This document shows, one piece after another, positions 47,740-59,442 of a stretch of DNA of 64,000 nt; positions within the stretch are counted from its first letter, which is position 1, and every line of letters begins with the position of its first letter. Below the pieces are notes generated by a model. The model did no database searches and was not told where the DNA came from. It was given only the letters and a program-made list of their open reading frames with translations. The stretch covers positions 1,054,001 through 1,118,000 of the forward strand of contig NZ_CP069163.1 in assembly GCF_018802765.1 (NCBI RefSeq), read 5' to 3'. Source of the stretch: Paludibacterium sp. B53371. Lineage in GTDB: Bacteria > Pseudomonadota > Gammaproteobacteria > Burkholderiales > Chromobacteriaceae. Both the position numbers and the translations under genes were made by a program.

Positions 47740-48966
47740 ATGGCTCATGCCAACCAGGCGCGCCGAAGCGGCAAGTGGTTCATCCTGTTTGATAACCTGC
47801 TGGTGCTGCTGGGTTTTTACATGGTGGTGCCGATGGTCAGTCTGCATTTTGTTGATCAGTTGGGCTGGGCGGCCGCCAGTGTCGGTCTGGCCCTCGGGGC
47901 GCGCCAGCTTACCCAGCAGGGACTGGGACTGTTCGGCGGAATGCTGGCCGACCGCTTCGGCGCCAAGCCGCTGATCATCGGCGGGATGTTGCTGCGGGCG
48001 CTGGGCTTTGCCTTGATGGCCGTCGCGCAGGCACCTTGGGTGCTGGTGTTGTCCTGTCTGCTGGCCGGTCTGGGCGGCGTCCTGTTTGACCCGCCACGCA
48101 TCGCGCTGGTGGCCAAGCTGGTCCGGCCGCGCGAACGCGCCCATTTTTATTCGATCATGATGATGCAGGAGAGCGCCGGCGCGGTCAGCGGTGCTTTACT
48201 GGGTTCCTGGCTGCTGCGTTTCGATTTTTTCTGGGTCGGCCTGGTTGGTACCGCCGTGTTCCTGATGGTGGCGCTGGCCAACTGGCTGATCCTCCCTGCC
48301 TGGCGCGTCAGTCGTTCACGCACGGCCGCCCCGCTGGCCTCGATGCGTCTGGTACTGGGTGACCGGCATTTCATGCGCTTTGTCCTGACGCTGAGCGGTT
48401 ATTACATGCTGTATGTGCAGGTGCTGCTGCTGATGCCGATCGTGATGAAGAAGCTGACCGGCAGCATGGCCGCGGTGGGCTGGATGTACACCCTGGAAAC
48501 CTGTCTGTCGCTGACGCTGCTCTACCCGCTGGCCCGGCTGGGCGAGCGCTGGTTGCGGCGCGAGACCCGTATGTTGATTGGTCTGGCGATGATGTCGCTG
48601 TGCTGGGCCAGCATGGTCTGGGTAACCCAGGCACTGCCGGCCTTTCTGGCGCTGGGGCTGCTCTATCTCGGCTCGATCATTGTCGAGCCGGCACGGGAGG
48701 CCTATGTGGCCGGACTGGCCGACCCGCAGGCGCGTGCCAGCTACATGGGGGCCAGCCGCCTGGGGCTGGCGCTCGGTGGCTCGCTGGGCTATTTCGGCGG
48801 TGGGTGGTTGTATGACCTGGGGCAACGTCTGTACAGACCGGGCTTGCCCTGGATGACGCTGGCGCTGGTCGGCGGGCTGACCTGGCTGGCACTTTGGCGC
48901 CAGTTCAGGCTGCCGCGCCGGCAACAAGCCGGCACCGCGGCCGTTTCCGGGTGTCCGGTGGCCTGA
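47740..48966 (+). CDS. mdtH: MdtH-like MFS multidrug exporter
   Basis: 408-aa transporter with about twelve helices. It aligns through its length with E. coli MdtH: QARRSGKWFILFDNLLVLLGFYMVVP, FVDQLGWAAASVGLALGARQLTQQGLGLFGGMLADRFGAKPLIIGGML, FDPPRIALVAKLVRP, GSIIVEPAREAYVAGLADPQARASYMG. The MFS motif A GGMLADRFGAKP is intact. AAGGAG seven bases before the ATG at 47740. MdtH in E. coli confers resistance to some quinolones; the substrate here is not shown. Confidence 0.92.
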   Translation: MAHANQARRSGKWFILFDNLLVLLGFYMVVPMVSLHFVDQLGWAAASVGLALGARQLTQQGLGLFGGMLADRFGAKPLIIGGMLLRALGFALMAVAQAPWVLVLSCLLAGLGGVLFDPPRIALVAKLVRPRERAHFYSIMMMQESAGAVSGALLGSWLLRFDFFWVGLVGTAVFLMVALANWLILPAWRVSRSRTAAPLASMRLVLGDRHFMRFVLTLSGYYMLYVQVLLLMPIVMKKLTGSMAAVGWMYTLETCLSLTLLYPLARLGERWLRRETRMLIGLAMMSLCWASMVWVTQALPAFLALGLLYLGSIIVEPAREAYVAGLADPQARASYMGASRLGLALGGSLGYFGGGWLYDLGQRLYRPGLPWMTLALVGGLTWLALWRQFRLPRRQQAGTAAVSGCPVA

Positions 48967-49096
48967 GCTGGCTGGTCATCATGACTGACATGCCATGATC
49001 ATTACTGGTGTCCGGCGTCTGCACTGTCTAACATGAGTTACGGGCAGTGCGGAGCCATACCGGGCTTGCGCGGTCGTTTTTCGGGGCGCCTTGTCG

Positions 49097-49903
49097 ATGG
49101 GCCGTTTGATCTGGCTTTGTCTGATCTGGCTGTGTCTGGCCGTGCCGGCGCGGGCTGCCGGGCATCTGGTCATCCTGACCGAGGATTGGCCGCCGGTTAC
49201 CTTTGCCAGTGCCGGCAAGGCGGACGGCATGGCCGTGGCCGTGGTGCGCGCGATTCAGCAGCGCATCGGCTCGACCGATCCGATTCTGGTGCAGCCCTTT
49301 GCCCGGGGCTATTCGCAGCTGCTCAGCAACCCGAACGTCCTGTTGTTTACCGTCGGCCGCAGCCCGGAGCGTGAACGGCTGATGACTCTGGTCGGTCCGA
49401 TCGTGGTTTCCAACATCGAGGCCTACTGCCGTCAGGGTAATGCCGCCCGTTACCGCGCCATGGGCGCTGACATGTTCAAGCTGCATACCGGCGCCTACCG
49501 CTCGAGCATTTTCCTCACCACCGCCCGTCAGGCGGGATTCAACGTCACCGACGATGTGGCGACCCCGGAAGCCGTGGCCAATATGCTGCTCAATGGCCGG
49601 GTGGATATCTGGGTCGATGGCAGTGTGATCGTGCCTCAGGTCATGAAAACCATCGGCCACGATTACAGCGAGATTGAACCGCTGACCATCCTGCAGCGGC
49701 TGGAACTGTTTCTGGCTTTTTCCGCAGGCACCCCGGCCGAGACCATTGCTGCCTGGCAGGAGGGCTTTCGCCAGGTCAAGCAGGATGGCACCTTCGCCCG
49801 CATCTACAAGAAATGGTTGCCGCACGAGACCGTACCGATGGAACTGAAGACCATCGGCTTGCCGCCCGGCTCCCTGCCGGTGACGGTGCGGCCGGGGGAC
49901 TGA
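49097..49903 (+). CDS. Periplasmic solute-binding protein, family 3-like
   Basis: 268-aa exported protein with signal peptide LIWLCLIWLCLAVPARAA, then HLVILTEDWPPVTFASAGKADGMAVAVVRAIQQR, the first lobe of amino-acid-type binding proteins. No ABC permease or ATPase is nearby. Such orphans in this group are often of unknown function; distantly similar to the binding protein at 10038. The first ATG at 49097 is taken; the frame extends one or two codons upstream with TTG. Confidence 0.75.
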   Translation: MGRLIWLCLIWLCLAVPARAAGHLVILTEDWPPVTFASAGKADGMAVAVVRAIQQRIGSTDPILVQPFARGYSQLLSNPNVLLFTVGRSPERERLMTLVGPIVVSNIEAYCRQGNAARYRAMGADMFKLHTGAYRSSIFLTTARQAGFNVTDDVATPEAVANMLLNGRVDIWVDGSVIVPQVMKTIGHDYSEIEPLTILQRLELFLAFSAGTPAETIAAWQEGFRQVKQDGTFARIYKKWLPHETVPMELKTIGLPPGSLPVTVRPGD

Positions 49904-49935
49904 AGGAGCAAAGGAACTGTCGGCATCTTGCCGGG

Positions 49936-49969
49936 TCTTTCATGGTCGTTTGTCATTGATCATGAAAGA
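49936..49969. repeat. Degenerate palindrome copy before the YqhA-like gene
   Basis: 9-bp arms TCTTTCATG (49936-49944) and CATGAAAGA (49961-49969), followed by GCCGTGACCCC. The right side aligns with CATGAAAGACCTGACCCC of the full palindromes if a 2-nt insertion is allowed. A decayed relative of the three full copies. Confidence 0.5.
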
Positions 49970-49981
49970 GCCGTGACCCCC

Positions 49982-50503
49982 ATGAAAATGTCCTATCTCG
50001 GAAAAGTGATGTTTGCCAGCCGCTGGCTGCAATTGCCGATCTACCTTGGTCTGATTGTGGTGCAGGGGATCTATGCCTATAAGTTTCTCAGTGCGCTGTG
50101 GAGCATGCTGATCAATCTGACCAGCCTGAGCGAAACCCAGATCATGCTGACCGTGCTGGGGCTGATCGATGTGGTGATGATCGCCAACCTGCTGCTGATG
50201 GTGACGGTGGGCGGTTATGAAACCTTTGTTTCGCGCCTGCGCATCGACGATCACCCCGATCAGCCTGAGTGGCTGGATCATGTCAATGCTTCGGTGCTGA
50301 AGGTCAAGCTGTCGCTGGCGATCATCAGCATTTCTTCGATCCACCTGTTGCAGACCTTCATCAATGCCGCACAACTGCCTGACCACGCCATCATGTGGCA
50401 GTTGCTGCTGCATCTGGCCTTCCTGCTTTCGGCCATCGCCATTGCCTTTACTGATCGCCTGCTGACGCAATCGCATCAGCAGGCAACCCAGGCCGGACAT
50501 TGA
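49982..50503 (+). CDS. YqhA/UPF0114 family membrane protein
   Basis: 173-aa inner-membrane protein with three or four helices. It matches E. coli Yqh[70 protein letters not shown] and [17 protein letters not shown]. Function not established. Starts at 49982 or 49988 (both ATG); the frame open further upstream overlaps the degenerate palindrome and is not preferred. Confidence 0.9.
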   Translation: MKMSYLGKVMFASRWLQLPIYLGLIVVQGIYAYKFLSALWSMLINLTSLSETQIMLTVLGLIDVVMIANLLLMVTVGGYETFVSRLRIDDHPDQPEWLDHVNASVLKVKLSLAIISISSIHLLQTFINAAQLPDHAIMWQLLLHLAFLLSAIAIAFTDRLLTQSHQQATQAGH

Positions 50504-50515
50504 TTGGCCTGAAAT

Positions 50516-50583
50516 AAAACGAACGGGGTCAGGTCTTGTTTTTTGCATTTCTGCAAAAAACAAGACCTGACCCCGTTCGTTTT
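50516..50583. repeat. Palindromic repeat copy B: 32-bp perfect arms, between convergent genes
   Basis: Arms 50516-50547 and 50552-50583 are perfect complements with a TTTC loop; the core is CGGGGTCAGGTCTT. It lies between the ends of the YqhA-like gene (50503) and the convergent membrane-protein gene (50591). Likely acts as a terminator on both strands. Confidence 0.9.
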
Positions 50584-50590
50584 GAGGGGC

Positions 50591-51355
50591 TTACGGCGCT
50601 GGCCTGGCCAGTCGGTTGTAGCAGCGGATTTGCAGGATGACCTTGATCATTTCCAGCCAGGCCAGCAGCACACAGAGTGCCAGGACCAGCAGGTAGTAGC
50701 AGGAGCCATTGGCAGGTACCCAGCGGGTCAGGACCGGGTGGCTCAGGGTGGGTAGTTTGTCCAGCAAGCTGAAGCCAAGGCCAAACAGCGTCAGCGGCAG
50801 CAGTTGACCCCGACTCAGGCGCCAGGCCACGCCAAAGGGCTGGCTGCGCTGGTCAAGGCGCGCGGGTAACGCCAGCAGCAATCTGGCGTTGAGCATGCTG
50901 GGCAACAAGCCCAACAGGACGGTCAGCACGATCTCTTCTGCCGGGGCTGGCAAGCCCATCTTCTTGGCCAACTGGCCGAGTGCCACTAGCGGGATGATCA
51001 GGAGCATGCTCACCAGCATGATGGCCACGACCTGTTTGCACATCACCCAGAATGCACCGCGGGTCGTTTGATCGAGGCGGTGCAGGCGCCAGTCATGTGC
51101 CGGTTCATCGTGGTACAGACGCATGACGGCGATGTTGATCAGCATGTTGATCAGGGTCAGCAGCAGTAATATGGCCAGCCACGGGATATTGTGGCCTCTG
51201 CCTTGCGATGCCTGGGCCTGATACAGAAACAGGGGGAGCTCGGTCAACAGTAGTATTCCCCCCGGCAGCCACAGTCGCTGACGTGCTTGCCAGACAAATC
51301 GGATGGCGGGAAGGATTTCGGCGAAAAGGGCGAAGCGGCTGGGCTGGGATGGCAT
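50591..51355 (-). CDS. Multi-pass membrane protein of unknown function
   Basis: 254 aa, not recognised. About six hydrophobic segments (LWLPGGILLLTELPLFLYQ, IPWLAILLLLTLINMLINIAVM, VVAIMLVSMLLIIPLVALG, IVLTVLLGLLPSMLNARLLLAL, a weaker one near 200 and YYLLVLALCVLLAWLEMIKVIL). The charged loops give no motif. No linked gene suggests a role; the palindrome copy B lies just beyond its end. Confidence 0.7.
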   Translation of the reverse strand: MPSQPSRFALFAEILPAIRFVWQARQRLWLPGGILLLTELPLFLYQAQASQGRGHNIPWLAILLLLTLINMLINIAVMRLYHDEPAHDWRLHRLDQTTRGAFWVMCKQVVAIMLVSMLLIIPLVALGQLAKKMGLPAPAEEIVLTVLLGLLPSMLNARLLLALPARLDQRSQPFGVAWRLSRGQLLPLTLFGLGFSLLDKLPTLSHPVLTRWVPANGSCYYLLVLALCVLLAWLEMIKVILQIRCYNRLARPAP

Positions 51356-51719
51356 AGGGGGGTGATTTTGAAGGGTGGATGAGTGTGATGGGTCAACAGG
51401 TGGTCATCGGTTGTCGGTCTTTGCTGCACTCAAGTCAGCTAAGTGTTGATCTTTCTGACAGTCTGTCCAGAGCGCCATGCGTCACCTCAGCCAGTCTTCG
51501 TGTGGCAAGTGCAGAACGGGCTCAATCATGGCGGAATCCTCGCTGAAGGAACCTAAGACCTGAGGCGATTGGACGCAGCACGCTGCAAAACGTTCGTGCT
51601 TGTCAGTGAGGGGGCCAGTTGGACTATCCGGAAAAATGACTTGCCTGGTTTTCTGTTGAGATTAAAAAAAGCCAAGCTACATGAATAGCTTGGCTTTTGT
51701 TCAGACGAAAGACTGGAGG
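51356..51719. other. Intergenic region of 364 nt with no recognisable gene
   Basis: Separates the membrane-protein start (51355) from the ssb end (51720). The only structure seen is the ssb terminator at 51667-51698. No tRNA, small ORF with a convincing start, or repeat was found. It is less G/C-rich than the surrounding genes, so a promoter or small RNA is possible but not supported. Confidence 0.4.
51667..51698 (-). terminator. Rho-independent terminator after ssb
   Basis: Perfect 13-bp arms AAAAGCCAAGCTA (51667-51679) and TAGCTTGGCTTTT (51686-51698) with a six-base loop; on the minus strand the stem ends in a T-run. It lies 22 nt past the ssb stop. Confidence 0.8.
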
Positions 51720-52220
51720 TCAGAACGGAATATCGTCGTCGATATCATCCAGCTTCGGTGCCGGGCGCGATTCCTGGCGGCGCGGTGCGGCCGGGGCGGC
51801 AGCCGGTGCCGGCGGGGCGTCGTTGCGGCCACCCTGATAGCCGTAATCGTCACCGCCGTCCATCGGGGCGCTGCCGCCGCCGCTCTTGCCACCCAGCATT
51901 TGCATGCGGTCACCGCGGATTTCGGTGCTGTAGCGGTCCTGGCCGGTTTCCTTGTCCTGCCACTTGCGGGTGCGGATGGAACCTTCAACGTAGACCTGCG
52001 AGCCCTTTTTCAGGTACTGCGAGGCCACTTCGGCGGTTTTGCCGAAGAACACCACGCGGTGCCATTCGGTTTGTTCCTGACGCTGGCCGGACGATTTGTC
52101 CATCCAGCTGTCGGTGGTGGCGATCGACAGGGTGGCGATCGCGTCGCCGGACGGCATGTAGCGCACTTCCGGGTCGCGGCCGAGATTGCCGACGAGAATC
52201 ACTTTGTTGACGGACGCCAT
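51720..52220 (-). CDS. ssb: Single-stranded DNA-binding protein
   Basis: Binds single-stranded DNA in replication and repair. 166 aa: OB-fold in residues 1-110 ([63 protein letters not shown]), a Gly/Pro/Ala-rich linker, and the acidic tail DDIDDDIPF that recruits partner proteins. It starts directly after the MFS gene stop; the Shine-Dalgarno sequence GGAG is inside that gene. Confidence 0.97.
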   Translation of the reverse strand: MASVNKVILVGNLGRDPEVRYMPSGDAIATLSIATTDSWMDKSSGQRQEQTEWHRVVFFGKTAEVASQYLKKGSQVYVEGSIRTRKWQDKETGQDRYSTEIRGDRMQMLGGKSGGGSAPMDGGDDYGYQGGRNDAPPAPAAAPAAPRRQESRPAPKLDDIDDDIPF

Positions 52221-53582
52221 TTACTTGGTCTCCTGAATCAATTGTTGTACCGAGGCTTCGTCCCAGTCCTGCTGGGACACCTTGAGGTAGGCCACGCGTT
52301 CTTCCAGCATGACGACCGCTTCCTTGACGCCGCGCTGCAGTGCCAGCATGCGCGACAGCTCGCGCGGGTTGCCGCGCCAGTGTTCGCCGATATGGAACAT
52401 CATCGACTTGACCGGCTCCGGCGGCACCATGGTCAGCGCCATGATCAGCCAGGCCAGCATCATCAGACCGGTGAAACTGAATACCCCGGTGCTGCCGAAA
52501 TGCGTGTACAGCAGACCGCCGGCGGCGGCGCCGAGGAACAGGCCGAAAGATTGGGCGGTATTATACACGCCAATTGCCGTGCCTTTGGCATCCGCCGGAG
52601 CAATCTTGGAAATGATCGACGGCAGGGTGGCTTCGAGAATGTTGAAGGCCACGAAGTAAGCGCCGAGCCAGGCCACGATCCACCAGAACGAGGTCAGGGC
52701 AAAGGCCATGCCGAGCTGGGCCAGGGTCATCAGCGCAATGGCGCCGACAAACACCTGCTTCAGCTTGTGGCGGGTTTCGCCATAGATGATGGCCGGCACC
52801 ATCAGCATGAAACCGCCAAGGGTGACGGGCAGGTAGACCTGCCAGTGGTGCTGCTTGTCGAGGTGGCCGGTGCTGATCAGGGCGAAGGGGATGACCACGA
52901 ACATGGCCATCTGTGCGCCGTGCAGGGCAAAGATGCCGAAGTTGAGCCGCAACAGCTGCGGGTCTTTCAATACCTCCATCAGCCGGCTGGTATTGGTTTC
53001 GGTGTCAGAGTGAAAGCGCGAGATGACCGGGTCCGGAATGATGTACTTGACCCCGATCATGGCCATCAGGGTCAGCAGGCCGGTCAGGGCAAAGATGCCA
53101 TTGACGCCGATCCAGTGCGCCAGCAGCGGGCCGAGCACCAGACTGACGGCGAAGGTGGTGCCGATGCTCATGCCGATCATGGCCATGGCCTTGGTGCGGT
53201 TTTCTTCGCGGGTCAGGTCGGCCAGCAGGGCGGTGACCGCCGCAGAGACGGCGCCCGAGCCCTGGATGACCCGGCCGACGATCAGCCAGCCGATGGTGTG
53301 GGCCTCGGCGGCGACAAAGCTGCCCAGGGCAAACAGCACCAGGCCGAAATAGATCACCCGCTTGCGACCGATGCGGTCGGACAGCATGCCGAAAGGCAAC
53401 TGCAACAGGGCCTGGGTCAGGCCGTAGCTGCCGAGCGCAATGCCGATCCAGGTCGGGCTGTCGGCACCGGGCAGGGTCTTGGCATACAACGCGAATACCG
53501 GAAGGATCAGGAACATGCCCAGCATGCGCAGGGCATAAATGCCAGCCAGACCGAGGCTGGCGCGTAGTTCAAGCGGATTCAT
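52221..53582 (-). CDS. MFS transporter between uvrA and ssb
   Basis: 453-aa transporter with about twelve helices in residues 1-390 (LRMLGMFLILPVFALYAK, MLSDRIGRKRVIYFGLVLFALG with motif A, IVGRVIQGSGAVSAAVTALLADLTREENRTKAMAMIG) and a hydrophilic C-terminal tail of about 60 residues. It belongs to the drug:proton antiporter-like group; substrate unknown. Start at 53582 gives MNPLELRASLGLAG; the longer frame from 53660 is not supported. It forms an operon with ssb and is divergent from uvrA. Confidence 0.88.
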   Translation of the reverse strand: MNPLELRASLGLAGIYALRMLGMFLILPVFALYAKTLPGADSPTWIGIALGSYGLTQALLQLPFGMLSDRIGRKRVIYFGLVLFALGSFVAAEAHTIGWLIVGRVIQGSGAVSAAVTALLADLTREENRTKAMAMIGMSIGTTFAVSLVLGPLLAHWIGVNGIFALTGLLTLMAMIGVKYIIPDPVISRFHSDTETNTSRLMEVLKDPQLLRLNFGIFALHGAQMAMFVVIPFALISTGHLDKQHHWQVYLPVTLGGFMLMVPAIIYGETRHKLKQVFVGAIALMTLAQLGMAFALTSFWWIVAWLGAYFVAFNILEATLPSIISKIAPADAKGTAIGVYNTAQSFGLFLGAAAGGLLYTHFGSTGVFSFTGLMMLAWLIMALTMVPPEPVKSMMFHIGEHWRGNPRELSRMLALQRGVKEAVVMLEERVAYLKVSQQDWDEASVQQLIQETK

Positions 53583-53703
53583 GTGTATTGGGGTAGTTCT
53601 GCGGTTATTCACATTACAAAAATGATGCTCATCCAAGATGCAGGTGGAGTTAGGGTCCACAAGTCGGGTATATTATCAGGTTCTCCGATCCTGTGAGTGA
53701 GGC

Positions 53704-56520
<2,817 letters not shown>

Positions 56521-56525
56521 GCGCG

Positions 56526-56543
56526 ACGGGGCGGGGGCCCCGT
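56526..56543 (+). terminator. Short G/C hairpin after uvrA
   Basis: ACGGGG (56526-56531) and CCCCGT (56538-56543) around a six-base loop, 6 nt past the uvrA stop, followed by TGTGGTT. Weak as a terminator because it lacks a T-run. Confidence 0.35.
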
Positions 56544-56578
56544 TGTGGTTGCGGCACAGAAAAGCAAAAAGGAACAGC

Positions 56579-57022
56579 ATGTTGTCGTTAGGAAAGATTG
56601 ACCATATCCATATCGGCGTCACCGATGCCGCCAAGGCCATCGGCTGGTATCAGCGCGTTCTCGGGCTGAACCCGGATCCGCGCTATCGCCAGCTGCAGGA
56701 TGAACCGCATGCGACCACCATGCTGGCCAATCCGAGCGGTACGGTACGCTTTGCCGTCAGCCAGTCCGAGACGCCGACCAGCCTGCCGGGCTCGGTGGCC
56801 TTCGTGGTCAGCGGTCAGGATTTTCTGGAGTGGATCGACCGTCTGGCCAGCGAGCGGGTGACCAGCCGCGAGGGGCTGACCATCGCGCGCGATTCGGTGC
56901 GCGACCATCATTTCTTCTGCTCGATTTCTTTCGTGGATCCGTTCGGCAATCCGTTCGAGATCGTCAGCTACGACCACACCTGGCTGGTCGGCAAACTCAA
57001 GCTGGTCAACGCTTCGGCTTAA
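56579..57022 (+). CDS. VOC-superfamily (glyoxalase/bleomycin-resistance fold) protein
   Basis: 147-aa protein. First module SLGKIDHIHIGVTDAAKAIGWYQRVLGL supplies a likely metal ligand His near residue 10; the second ends with ISFVDPFGNPFEIVSYDHTWL, where Glu in the FEIVSYD strand is the typical second ligand. The enzyme activity cannot be told from this. AAGGAAC before the ATG at 56579 selects it over the longer frame. Followed by palindrome copy C. Confidence 0.82.
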   Translation: MLSLGKIDHIHIGVTDAAKAIGWYQRVLGLNPDPRYRQLQDEPHATTMLANPSGTVRFAVSQSETPTSLPGSVAFVVSGQDFLEWIDRLASERVTSREGLTIARDSVRDHHFFCSISFVDPFGNPFEIVSYDHTWLVGKLKLVNASA

Positions 57023-57041
57023 GCTTCCGTCGAGGATCAGA

Positions 57042-57096
57042 ACGGGGTCAGGTCTTTCATTTTGCATTTCACGCAAAATGAAAGACCTGACCCCGT
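57042..57096. repeat. Palindromic repeat copy C, between convergent genes
   Basis: Perfect 24-bp arms 57042-57065 and 57073-57096 (core CGGGGTCAGGTCTTTCAT) with a seven-base loop. It lies between the ends of the VOC gene (57022) and the KTSC-protein gene (57114), as copies A and B do for other convergent pairs. Confidence 0.9.
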
Positions 57097-57113
57097 GTTT
57101 TCACTTGTTCTGT

Positions 57114-58637
57114 TTAGGGTGTCTCAGACAGGGTGTGCTGTGAAATCCGTACCTCGCGAGTCCTGGCGTAGGGGTATCGGCTGCGAATGTTGCGGTTGAA
57201 GAACTGCCCTTTGGAGGGGCTCGCCAGGAAGTCCTGATAGATCTGTCGCGCAACAAGATAGTATTCGTACTGACTGCCATTCACGAAGCGGACGAAGAGG
57301 ATCTGGCTGTCGGCATCGTGGCAGATCCGGCTGATGCTGCTGGAAGTCAGACTGGTGCATGAACCAGAATCCGGGCGCCAGCTTGTCCTGTTTCTTTTGT
57401 AATACCCCATGTCGACATCCTCGGTGCTGCTGAAGACCTCGGTGGACCCATGCCATTCGGCGTAGTGGTCCCTGTGGCATTGCCGTATGGCGTCGTAGGA
57501 GCGGAGCAGGGAAGTAAAGCGCCCGGCCTGCTCGTGGGTGATATTGACTCGCCCATCGCGGCGATCCCAGCGGACAGTGAGGCCCTCTGCCGTCGTTTCC
57601 AGCGTGCCGTCCGCCTGCCGCTGCGGGACCCACAGGCGCATGCCGGCGGGCAATCTGCGCTCCTGGCCCGGATTCAGGCCATTGGCCGCACGCAAATCGT
57701 CCAGCGTGATCAGGTTGCCGCGTGACCGCTCAACCACCATGATGTCGGACAGGGTGCCACCGCTGAGCAGTTCGACCTCGTGCTCGGCATGGCGCCGGAT
57801 CAGGGTGGAGGACGGCGGGCGGGGGGTGGGCTCGGTGGGGGTGAACGCCGCCGCAGCTGGGGGCTGTGCTGGTGCGGGGGGCGAAGCAGGCGATGCGGTG
57901 ACTTCCCCGTAGCGGTGGTTGTTAAAGCGCTCGCCGATGCGCGCGGCGTTGCCGATGTGGTCATCCCCGGCTGCGCTTTTTGCGCCTGGCTTAGGGCGAT
58001 ACCTGCCATGTTTTTGTATTTGTTGTTGTCTTCTTTCCTCGATGACTTTGGGTCCCATGTTGTAGTAGGTCAGATAAATACCGTCTTTTATATGCTGAGG
58101 GTGTTGTCCCCATTCCTCAGGGTCAGCATGTTGCGTCATGTATTGCTGGGCTTCTTGCAACATTAGGCCGGCGATTGCCGGGGCTGCGGAGCCGTCGAAC
58201 AGCGCATCGGCCAGTACCTTGTAGTCCTCAAGATAGTGACGCACTTGCAGCGGATCCTGTCCGGGTGGTGTGGCGCGTGCGTAATCCTCCAGCAGGCGGA
58301 TCGCCGTCCCCAGCTTGATATTGAAGGGGCCGATATCGTTGAGCACCGGGTTGAACTTGTCCCAGGTGCTGTGACGGTCCAGCTTGTCCTGTTGTTTTGC
58401 CAAGGCATAGCTCTGTTTCAACAGCCAGTGGTTGCGTCCGCTGAATCGGGTCCACTGGTCGCCGAGGTAGTTCTTCAGGCTGTCCTGCCGATAAGCGTGG
58501 TTCTCCTCTACCAGGGCGCCGAAGAGGGCTTCGGGGGTGATGCCCAGAATCGTGGCAGCACGGCGGATCGGAGCGTTGAACGTATCGACAAAATCCATGG
58601 CGGCTTGATCGTACAGGGTGACTTTGGTTTCTGACAT
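57114..58637 (-). CDS. Lytic-transglycosylase-like / LysM-like / KTSC-domain protein, possible cell-wall-acting toxin
   Basis: 507 aa, no signal peptide. Residues 30-200 resemble a lysozyme/lytic-transglycosylase fold: ITPEALFGALVEENHAY with candidate catalytic Glu44/Glu45, FNIKLGTAIRLLEDY (106-119, the N-x-x-G-x-x-x-L motif) and YLTYYNMGP (188-196, the family AYN-x-GP motif). A Pro-rich linker covers about 249-275. A LysM-like segment (about 297-340: MVVERSRGNLITLDDLRAANGLNPGQ) and a KTSC domain (about 435-490: ISRICHDADSQILFVRFVNG and YQDFLASPSKGQFFN) follow. This architecture is unfamiliar. It is 21 nt downstream of the anchored Cys-rich gene. The enzyme role is inference from weak motifs. 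Confidence 0.62.
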   Translation of the reverse strand: MSETKVTLYDQAAMDFVDTFNAPIRRAATILGITPEALFGALVEENHAYRQDSLKNYLGDQWTRFSGRNHWLLKQSYALAKQQDKLDRHSTWDKFNPVLNDIGPFNIKLGTAIRLLEDYARATPPGQDPLQVRHYLEDYKVLADALFDGSAAPAIAGLMLQEAQQYMTQHADPEEWGQHPQHIKDGIYLTYYNMGPKVIEERRQQQIQKHGRYRPKPGAKSAAGDDHIGNAARIGERFNNHRYGEVTASPASPPAPAQPPAAAAFTPTEPTPRPPSSTLIRRHAEHEVELLSGGTLSDIMVVERSRGNLITLDDLRAANGLNPGQERRLPAGMRLWVPQRQADGTLETTAEGLTVRWDRRDGRVNITHEQAGRFTSLLRSYDAIRQCHRDHYAEWHGSTEVFSSTEDVDMGYYKRNRTSWRPDSGSCTSLTSSSISRICHDADSQILFVRFVNGSQYEYYLVARQIYQDFLASPSKGQFFNRNIRSRYPYARTREVRISQHTLSETP

Positions 58638-58658
58638 GATGCTCTCCTTTTAGTGGGT

Positions 58659-59375
58659 TCAGGGCAGGGTGTAATGAGGTTCCAGCAACAGGTACCAGCC
58701 GGCGCCCATCGCTCGGAAGGCGCATTCCTCCGGTGCGTATTCAGCGGCAAACTGCTCGGGGAGTGGGCGATCAAGGGAGGGGCGCTGATGCCGGCACCAA
58801 TGCTGCATGACTTGATTTCGGTCTGTAGTGAGCTTGCGGTTTAGCCCGAGTGCTTCGGGCGGCAATAATGGTGGGATGTACGCCAGACGCTTGCGCCAGG
58901 CCGCAATGTGCCGATTGGTGTTGCGCCACCAGTCGGATTGCTCGTAAGGCAATGTAAAGAAAATGATCTGGCAGCCGACGCGGCAGTGATGACTTGGGGC
59001 GTGGACACTGTTGGCCAGATGGTCCAGTGCAATGAAAGCAACGCCGATGGCCATGCCGATTTTGGCGCAATCGTCGTAGGGGACGACCGGGTAGCCGCCA
59101 TGGCATTTCCCGGCCGTATGCAGCGCCACCATCTGCGCCAACTGCTGCCGATGACGTGTCCAGAAAGCGATCACCTCGGCATCGGTGGGCGGGCCGGTGT
59201 AAAAGCGCCTGAATTTGGCGAAGTCACTTTGAACGGCTTGCCAGCCTGCCGGGCTGAAGCCGTGTTTGTACAGGCTATGGCCGATATCGGTGGCGAAGTC
59301 GTATAGCTGCAGCCAGCTGCAGAGCAAGACGGCGGCCAGGAAGAACAGACAGTGGCGAAGTCGGCGCATGGTCAC
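58659..59375 (-). CDS. Cys-rich, membrane-anchored or exported protein of unknown function; possible partner of the KTSC protein
   Basis: 238 aa, not recognised. N-terminal hydrophobic helix (CLFFLAAVLLCSWLQL, about 9-24) without a clear cleavage site, so likely anchored with its body in the periplasm. Seven further cysteines in the body (CHGGY, DDCAK, HHCRVGC, HWCRH, EECAF) suggest disulfides. Several Trp/His-rich segments. Upstream partner in a two-gene unit with the transglycosylase-like gene, where an immunity or delivery role is possible but unproven. Two in-frame ATGs at the start (59375, 59369). Confidence 0.6.
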   Translation of the reverse strand: MTMRRLRHCLFFLAAVLLCSWLQLYDFATDIGHSLYKHGFSPAGWQAVQSDFAKFRRFYTGPPTDAEVIAFWTRHRQQLAQMVALHTAGKCHGGYPVVPYDDCAKIGMAIGVAFIALDHLANSVHAPSHHCRVGCQIIFFTLPYEQSDWWRNTNRHIAAWRKRLAYIPPLLPPEALGLNRKLTTDRNQVMQHWCRHQRPSLDRPLPEQFAAEYAPEECAFRAMGAGWYLLLEPHYTLP

Positions 59376-59442
59376 CTCGAAAAGAGGTGACTATGCGGTC
59401 AGATAGGGCGGCGGGGAAGGGCGCGCGGTTTGGGGCCGGGAA

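Noticed and set aside
53583-53703. LexA/SOS box before uvrA
   Set aside because: No CTGT-N8-ACAG-like sequence was visible in the spacer.
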